DNA from: Caldora sp. SIO3E6
GTDB taxonomy: Bacteria; Cyanobacteriota; Cyanobacteriia; Cyanobacteriales; Coleofasciculaceae
Assembly: GCA_010672185.1 (NCBI GenBank)
Contig: JAAHHL010000288.1
Location: 1 to 7,785, forward strand
Direction: 5' to 3'
Length of the DNA stretch: 7,785 bases
Below are positions 3,727-7,785 of the stretch, piece after piece. The translations under genes and the position numbers were made by a program. The notes under the pieces were generated by a model. The model saw only the letters and a program-made list of their open reading frames with translations. It had not been told where the DNA came from and did no database searches. How positions within the stretch are numbered: position 1 is the first letter of the stretch; each line of letters opens with the position of its first letter.

Positions 3727-6705
3727 ATGCCTAAGCCAGTCCCAACCTACCCAACCCAGACAACTGCTCACCTTAACGGACACCACTCCACCAACACCAT
3801 TCGCATTCGCGGTGCCAGACAACACAACCTGAAAAATATCGACCTAGAACTACCCCGCGATCGCTTGATTGTGTTTACTGGTGTCTCGGGTTCTGGTAAA
3901 TCTTCCCTAGCCTTCGATACTATCTTTGCGGAAGGACAGCGCCGCTATATTGAATCTCTGAGTGCCTACGCTCGTCAATTCCTGGGACAATTAGATAAAC
4001 CGGATGTGGATGCCATTGAAGGCTTAAGTCCTGCCATCTCCATTGACCAAAAATCTACTTCCCATAATCCTCGCTCCACGGTGGGTACGGTTACCGAGAT
4101 TTACGACTACTTGCGATTGCTCTTTGGTAGGGCTGGTGAACCCCACTGTCCCACCTGCGATGCCTCCGGCAGACAACGCAATATTGCCCCTCAAACTATC
4201 GATCAGATGTGCGATCGCTTGATGGAACTCCCGGATAACACTAAGTTTCATCTCCTGGCACCGGTAGTTCGGGGAAAAAAAGGGACTCACAAAAAGCTGC
4301 TATCGAGTCTCGCCTCTGAAGGATTTGTGCGGGTGAGAGTTGATGGAGAGGTGAGAGAACTCTCGGATTCTATTGAGCTGGTAAAAAGTTATACCCACAA
4401 CATTGAAGTCCTGGTGGACCGCCTGGTTAAAAAGCCAGGTATCGAGGAGCGTCTGACAGATTCCCTGACTACCTGCCTGCGCCGTTCCAATGGAATTGCG
4501 GTGATTGAGGTGCTTAGTGATACCTCTGCTGAATTAGCAGAAGTCCTAGCTGATAGCAATCACCTACGTACTCCAGCCAAAAATGCCGATAATTCCTCTC
4601 AACCGACTAACCCAGAAATTACCTTTTCGGAAAACTTTGCTTGCCCAGAACATGGGGCAGTAATGGAGGAATTATCCCCCCGTCTGTTTTCCTTTAATTC
4701 TCCCTATGGTGCTTGTCCTCACTGCCACGGTTTAGGTAATTTGCGCACTTTCTCCCCAGATTTGCTTATACCTGACCCCAGCCAACCCTTATATGCAGCG
4801 ATCGCACCTTGGTCAGAGCGGGATAACTCTCACTATCTGTCCCTACTCTACAGTGTAGGACAAGTTTATGGCTTTGAAATCCAAACTCCTTGGAACCAAC
4901 TCACCCCAGAGCAGCAGAAGATTCTCCTCTACGGCAGTCCCGAGAAAATCTTCGTTAATGCGGAGTCGGCTTATACCAAAGAACAAGGTTACCACAGACA
5001 ATACAGTGGGATTATCCCCACCTTAGAACGTCAGTATCAGGAAACTAGCTCGGAAAACCACAAACAAAAGCTAGAGTTATATCTAGTCGATCAACCTTGC
5101 CCCGTCTGTAAGGGCAAACGCCTGAAGCCGGAAAGCCTCTCGGTAAAATTAGGACAATACCGGATTACGGATTTAACAGAAGTTTCCATTGGAGAATGTC
5201 TCCAGCGGATTAATCAAATGCAACTCTCTCCTCGCCAAGCCCAAATTGGGGAACTGGCTCTCAAAGAAATTAAAAGTAGGTTGCAATTTCTCCTAGATGT
5301 GGGTTTAGATTACCTTACTCTTGACCGACCAGCAATGAGCCTTTCTGGTGGAGAGGCTCAGCGGATTCGACTGGCAACCCAAATTGGAGCGGGATTGACG
5401 GGGGTTCTCTATGTCTTGGATGAACCTAGTATTGGTTTGCACCAACGGGATAATGGACGCTTGCTCAAAACCCTGATCCAATTGCGGGATTTGGGTAATA
5501 CTTTGATTGTTGTAGAACATGACGAAGAGACTATTCGGAGTGCGGATCATATTGTAGATATTGGTCCCGCTGCTGGAATTCATGGTGGAGAAATTGTAGT
5601 TCAGGGGGATGTAGCCAAGTTGCTAGAGTCAACTGATTCCCTGACTAGTGCTTACCTATCGGGAAGGCGAGTAATTGAAACTCCAAAAGAAAGGAGAAAG
5701 GGTAATGGGCGTTCCTTGGTACTTCAAGATGCTCATCGTAATAACCTCAAACACCTGGATGTGGAAATTCCCCTAGGTAAACTGGTTTGTGTTACTGGTG
5801 TTTCTGGTTCCGGGAAATCAACTTTAATCAACGAATTGCTCTACCCAGCTTTGCAACACCACCTCACTCATAAAACTCCCTTCCCCAAACAACTAGGTAA
5901 ACCCAAAGGATTCAGTGCGATTGATAAAGCGATCGTTATTGATCAATCTCCTATTGGGCGCACCCCTCGTTCCAACCCCGCTACTTATACTGGAGTTTTT
6001 AATGGCATTCGGGAGCTCTTTGCCCAAACTATTGAAGCTAAAGCTAGAGGTTACAAGCAGGGGCAGTTTTCTTTTAATGTCAAAGGAGGCAGGTGTGAAG
6101 CTTGTGGAGGGCAAGGGGTAAATGTGATTGAGATGAATTTCCTGCCGGATGTCTATGTGCAATGCGACGTTTGTAAAGGAGCTAGGTATAATCGGGAAAC
6201 CTTGCAGGTGAAGTATAAAGGCCATTCCATTGCCGATGTCCTGAATATGACAGTGGAAGAAGGGTTAGCAACATTTGCCAATATCCCCAAAGTAGCCAAC
6301 AAGCTGCAAACCTTAGTTGATGTGGGGTTAGGATACATTCACTTAGGGCAACCGGCTCCTACTCTTTCTGGTGGCGAGGCTCAGCGAGTTAAGTTAGCAT
6401 CGGAACTCTCCCGTCGAGCTACCGGTAAGACTATCTATTTAATTGATGAACCGACTACTGGTTTATCTTTCTATGATGTTCATCACTTGTTAAATATTTT
6501 GCAACGTTTAGTAGATAAGGGCAATTCAGTTTTGGTAATTGAACATAATTTAGATGTAATTCGTTGTGCTGATTGGGTAATTGATTTAGGACCAGAGGGT
6601 GGTGACAAAGGAGGGGAAATCATTGCCAAGGGAACACCAGAAGAAGTCGCCAAGAATCCAAAGTCTTATACAGGACAGTATTTACAGCAGGTGTTAGGTG
6701 GTTAG
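3727..6705 (+). CDS. uvrA: Excinuclease ABC subunit A
   Basis: UvrA is the damage-sensing ATPase of nucleotide excision repair; a UvrA dimer loads UvrB onto lesions. From the ATG at 3727 it has 992 residues, normal size. Both ABC modules are complete: Walker A GVSGSGKSS (52-60) and GVSGSGKST (691-699); signature LSGGEAQR (539-546) and (880-887); Walker B VLDEPS and LIDEPTTGL (about 903-913); switch His 598 and 940. Zinc-binding sites are C306-x2-H309/C330-x2-C333 (first ligand set has His in place of the fourth Cys) and C790-x2-C793/C813-x2-C816. A CPVC at 458-461 is the insertion-domain pair. The frame could extend to TTG 3700, but nothing conserved lies there; the first conserved segment, IRIRGARQHNLKNIDLELP, starts near residue 25. 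No LexA-type box is visible. It appears monocistronic. Confidence 0.97.
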   Translation: MPKPVPTYPTQTTAHLNGHHSTNTIRIRGARQHNLKNIDLELPRDRLIVFTGVSGSGKSSLAFDTIFAEGQRRYIESLSAYARQFLGQLDKPDVDAIEGLSPAISIDQKSTSHNPRSTVGTVTEIYDYLRLLFGRAGEPHCPTCDASGRQRNIAPQTIDQMCDRLMELPDNTKFHLLAPVVRGKKGTHKKLLSSLASEGFVRVRVDGEVRELSDSIELVKSYTHNIEVLVDRLVKKPGIEERLTDSLTTCLRRSNGIAVIEVLSDTSAELAEVLADSNHLRTPAKNADNSSQPTNPEITFSENFACPEHGAVMEELSPRLFSFNSPYGACPHCHGLGNLRTFSPDLLIPDPSQPLYAAIAPWSERDNSHYLSLLYSVGQVYGFEIQTPWNQLTPEQQKILLYGSPEKIFVNAESAYTKEQGYHRQYSGIIPTLERQYQETSSENHKQKLELYLVDQPCPVCKGKRLKPESLSVKLGQYRITDLTEVSIGECLQRINQMQLSPRQAQIGELALKEIKSRLQFLLDVGLDYLTLDRPAMSLSGGEAQRIRLATQIGAGLTGVLYVLDEPSIGLHQRDNGRLLKTLIQLRDLGNTLIVVEHDEETIRSADHIVDIGPAAGIHGGEIVVQGDVAKLLESTDSLTSAYLSGRRVIETPKERRKGNGRSLVLQDAHRNNLKHLDVEIPLGKLVCVTGVSGSGKSTLINELLYPALQHHLTHKTPFPKQLGKPKGFSAIDKAIVIDQSPIGRTPRSNPATYTGVFNGIRELFAQTIEAKARGYKQGQFSFNVKGGRCEACGGQGVNVIEMNFLPDVYVQCDVCKGARYNRETLQVKYKGHSIADVLNMTVEEGLATFANIPKVANKLQTLVDVGLGYIHLGQPAPTLSGGEAQRVKLASELSRRATGKTIYLIDEPTTGLSFYDVHHLLNILQRLVDKGNSVLVIEHNLDVIRCADWVIDLGPEGGDKGGEIIAKGTPEEVAKNPKSYTGQYLQQVLGG

Positions 6706-6716
6706 AGTTTGCTGAA

Positions 6717-6751
6717 TAAGTAATAAGTAACAAGTAACAAGTAATAAGTAA
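6717..6751. repeat. Heptamer tandem array (5 x NAAGTAA), right of uvrA, inverted
   Basis: Five 7-mers, T, T, C, C and T each followed by AAGTAA, start 11 bases after the uvrA stop; a partial CAAG follows. The reverse complement matches the left array (3596-3630) at 33 of 35 positions, so uvrA sits between inverted copies. This is a heptanucleotide STRR, not a terminator. Confidence 0.9.
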
Positions 6752-6763
6752 CAAGCATTAGAA

Positions 6764-6779
6764 GGCAGGAGGCAGGAGG
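6764..6779. repeat. Second heptamer repeat (GGCAGGA x 2 + GG)
   Basis: GGCAGGA occurs at 6764-6770 and 6771-6777, followed by GG. This is another 7-bp period repeat, different in sequence from the AAGTAA array nine bases before it. Confidence 0.65.
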
Positions 6780-6812
6780 TTCTTACGATTGCTATATTTT
6801 TAGTAAAATCTT

Positions 6813-6834
6813 GTGGAACTGGCATCTTGCCAGT
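6813..6834. repeat. Dispersed palindrome, copy 1 (left arm kept)
   Basis: ACTGGCA (6818-6824), loop TCT, TGCCAGT (6828-6834) form a 7-bp stem. The preceding GTGGA extends the left arm, but the right arm decays to AAAC. A second copy at 7495-7521 keeps the right arm instead. This matches the GGCATCTTGCC-centred repeat seen widely in cyanobacteria (from memory). The remaining 6706-7150 spacer (445 bases) is AT-rich repeat debris with no convincing gene. Confidence 0.65.
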
Positions 6835-7105
6835 AAACTCATTATTTATTAGTTGCAATTGTCATTATTTTTTGCTATCATTCTGAATAATAGAAAAGCT
6901 CTGCGCATATAAGCTATTCACCTCACCCAACCGCCTTCTCTACTAAAAGCAAGGGATAATTAACTTATTATTCATTATCTATGAGCCAATGAAAGTTTGA
7001 AGACTTCCGCAAAGATTTTGATAATAAGACACTACAGATAATGGTGCGTTACGAAGAAAGCTACACTCAACCTAATTATTTCACTACTTATCACATTAGA
7101 AAGAT

Positions 7106-7129
7106 GTAGAGTGTTAAAGTAAGCTCTAC
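7106..7129. promoter_or_regulatory. Dyad upstream of antitoxin-like gene, possible operator
   Basis: GTAGAG (7106-7111) and CTCTAC (7124-7129) form an inverted repeat with a 12-base centre containing TTAAAGT, 21 bases before the ATG at 7151. Antitoxins commonly bind such dyads to repress their own operon. No binding evidence exists here, and a 6-bp arm can arise by chance. Confidence 0.25.
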
Positions 7130-7150
7130 GCCACTGGTGGAAATTAGCCT

Positions 7151-7414
7151 ATGAGTCCGACTTTGCAGCGAGTGATGAGCGAATTGAAACAGCTAACTTT
7201 GGAGGAGCAGTGGCAACTGCTGGGATATTTAATTAATCAACTTCAGGCTAATTTCCGTTTGGTCACACAGCCACAGTCAAAGGTTCAACTTTCCGTTGGT
7301 TCGGTGGATGTTGATGCACTGCTAGCAGAAACGAGTGGAAGCTGGGGAAATCTTAGTATTGAGGAAATAGATACTGAGCTTATACGACAACGGCAGCTTG
7401 ATTGGGAAGAGTAG
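7151..7414 (+). CDS. VapB-like antitoxin, orphan
   Basis: An 87-residue acidic protein of a type that in cyanobacteria usually precedes a PIN-domain toxin gene. The N-terminal half (MSPTLQRVMSELKQLTLEEQ, then WQLLGYLINQLQ to residue 32) is helical. A linker leads to DVDALLAETSGSWGN (53-67) and the acidic end SIEEIDTELIRQRQLDWEE. The ETSGSWGN...LDWxE ending is the recognisable hallmark, recalled from similar cyanobacterial antitoxins; no formal family name can be given with certainty. A GGTGGA about 10 bases before the ATG can serve as ribosome site. The gene is intact, but the toxin expected right behind it survives only as a scrap at 7431-7469. A dyad at 7106-7129 might be its operator. Confidence 0.65.
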   Translation: MSPTLQRVMSELKQLTLEEQWQLLGYLINQLQANFRLVTQPQSKVQLSVGSVDVDALLAETSGSWGNLSIEEIDTELIRQRQLDWEE

Positions 7415-7430
7415 CAAGAGCAACAAGTTC

Positions 7431-7469
7431 ACTTCATACCTATCAAGACGAAACGCGATCGCATTTGTC
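7431..7469 (+). pseudogene. Remnant of VapC-type PIN toxin start
   Basis: Directly after the antitoxin gene, one frame reads TSYLSRRNAIAFV. PIN toxins in this position typically start xxYLLDTNAIAFx. The N-A-I-A-F part, encoded over a HIP1 site (7455-7462), is preserved, while the L-D-T that should carry the first catalytic Asp reads S-R-R. The DNA is explained by a small insertion and deletion around the Asp codon (CTATCAAGACGAAAC against an expected CTA TTA GAT ACG AAC-like sequence). There is no start codon, and after 7469 the PIN similarity ends. The frame runs on to 7592 through an unrelated dispersed palindrome. Call rests on a short match plus position. Confidence 0.5.
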
Positions 7470-7494
7470 GCACCCATTGTATACGCCCAAATTG

Positions 7495-7521
7495 CTGCCA
7501 TTGGCATCTTGCCAGTTCCAC
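7495..7521. repeat. Dispersed palindrome, copy 2 (right arm kept)
   Basis: TGGCA (7502-7506), TCT, TGCCA (7510-7514), then GTTCCAC (7515-7521). The core is the same as copy 1 at 6813-6834, but here the right arm survives and the left has become GCCAT. It lies in the decayed toxin region. Confidence 0.6.
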
Positions 7522-7557
7522 GGTGGAGTTGCTGTATAATTTGCGGAAAAATGTGGA

Positions 7558-7716
7558 ATGGGAGCGAAGGGATTGACTCGATTTATCCATGATCAATTTG
7601 CCAAAGACTATCTAGAAGAACTGCTAACCCCTTACGGTGAAGTCAAAGCACCGCGACGAGTTTCAGGGGAAGTACGAGAAATCGATGTTTGGTTTGCCAC
7701 AATGCCTAATACCTAA
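7558..7716 (+). pseudogene. Truncated conserved cyanobacterial ORF (N-terminus of a DUF4351-type protein)
   Basis: The ATG at 7558 (alternatively TTG at 7573) opens a 52-residue frame ending at TAA 7714-7716. It reads FIHDQFAKDYLEELLTPYG, then EVKAPRRVSGEVREIDVWFA. This strongly resembles the N-terminus of a conserved cyanobacterial family of roughly 250-300 residues, often annotated as hypothetical or DUF4351-containing, which starts MTxFIHDQFAKxYLEELL and contains EVREIDVxF. After FATMPNT the frame stops, and I find no continuation in the other frames, so most of the protein is missing. A deletion rather than a simple frameshift is likely. The ATG is preceded by a close GTGGA. Function of the family is unknown to me; related proteins are sometimes linked to PD-(D/E)XK/Rpn-like nucleases. 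Confidence 0.55.
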
Positions 7717-7730
7717 CACCCCTTGCCGCC

Positions 7731-7736
7731 TATAAT
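7731..7736 (+). promoter_or_regulatory. Consensus -10 box for a gene beyond the window
   Basis: A perfect TATAAT lies 55 bases before the window end. The expected -35 position (7708-7713, AATACC) is poor, and there is no TG extension, so promoter activity is plausible but unproven. Confidence 0.35.
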
Positions 7737-7771
7737 AGACAGCTAAGACTAATTCAAAAAACTTAAGGCGC

Positions 7772-7780
7772 AAGAGGAAA
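7772..7780 (+). promoter_or_regulatory. Ribosome-binding-like sequence at right edge
   Basis: AAGAGGAAA ends five bases before the window end. It resembles the leuD site (AGAGGAG) and sits where a start codon could follow just outside, in line with the TATAAT at 7731-7736. Confidence 0.4.
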
Positions 7781-7785
7781 TAGAG

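Noticed and set aside
4024..6338. Minus-strand and alternate-frame ORFs within uvrA
   Set aside because: They lie wholly inside the well-conserved uvrA frame and resemble no family.
6717..6779. Tandem repeats as a CRISPR array
   Set aside because: The units are contiguous 7-mers with no spacers.
6993..7109. Open stretch of 38 codons reading FEDFRKDFDNKTLQIM and onward
   Set aside because: No start codon near its beginning, no recognised family, and it runs across a dispersed repeat (7041-7051); such a length is expected by chance.
7523..7576. Short frame reading VELLYNLRKNVEWERRD
   Set aside because: It looks protein-like, but it is only 17 codons, overlaps the next ORF in another frame, and I cannot match it to a family.
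7398..7592. 64-residue frame after the antitoxin as a real gene
   Set aside because: Its TTG start lies inside the antitoxin gene without a ribosome site, and the frame crosses a palindromic repeat; only the short PIN-like piece is meaningful.

Overview
The window looks like chromosomal DNA from a filamentous cyanobacterium. Four perfect HIP1 octamers (GCGATCGC at 3857-3864, 4211-4218, 4798-4805 and 7455-7462) support this, as do heptanucleotide tandem repeats of the STRR type, several cyanobacterial-looking intergenic palindromes, and the flavour of the small proteins. No taxon can be fixed from the sequence alone.

Layout. Bases 1-272 are the last 89 codons of an IS200/IS605-type TnpB protein. 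Only 52 bases further on, leuD (325-921) encodes the small subunit of isopropylmalate isomerase (leucine synthesis). A 126-bp MITE-like insert follows (956-1081), with matching ends, a 9-bp flanking direct repeat and a G-quadruplex-type tandem repeat. On the minus strand lies an intact two-gene toxin-antitoxin-like operon: a DUF433 protein (1498-1821) then a DUF5615 PIN-like protein (1133-1501), joined by an ATGA overlap. Divergent from it is an aldo/keto reductase (1985-3004). A repeat-filled spacer leads to a short ORF (3382-3567) matching only the C-terminal half of DUF1778 (TacA-type) antitoxins. uvrA (3727-6705) fills the centre and is bracketed by two five-unit heptamer arrays in inverted orientation (3596-3630 and 6717-6751). 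After another repeat-rich spacer come an orphan VapB-like antitoxin gene (7151-7414), a scrap of its PIN-domain toxin (about 7431-7469), a truncated conserved cyanobacterial ORF (7558-7716), and a TATAAT box plus ribosome-binding-type sequence at the right edge that suggest a gene starting just outside.

How the genes relate. leuD, the reductase and uvrA are unrelated housekeeping or metabolic genes, not one operon. The spaces between them have collected mobile-element debris and small toxin-antitoxin-type genes, of which one pair looks intact and two look decayed. I see no convincing new multi-gene system. The most noteworthy items are the MITE-like insert behind leuD, the inverted heptamer arrays around uvrA, and the series of antitoxin genes that have lost their partners or domains.
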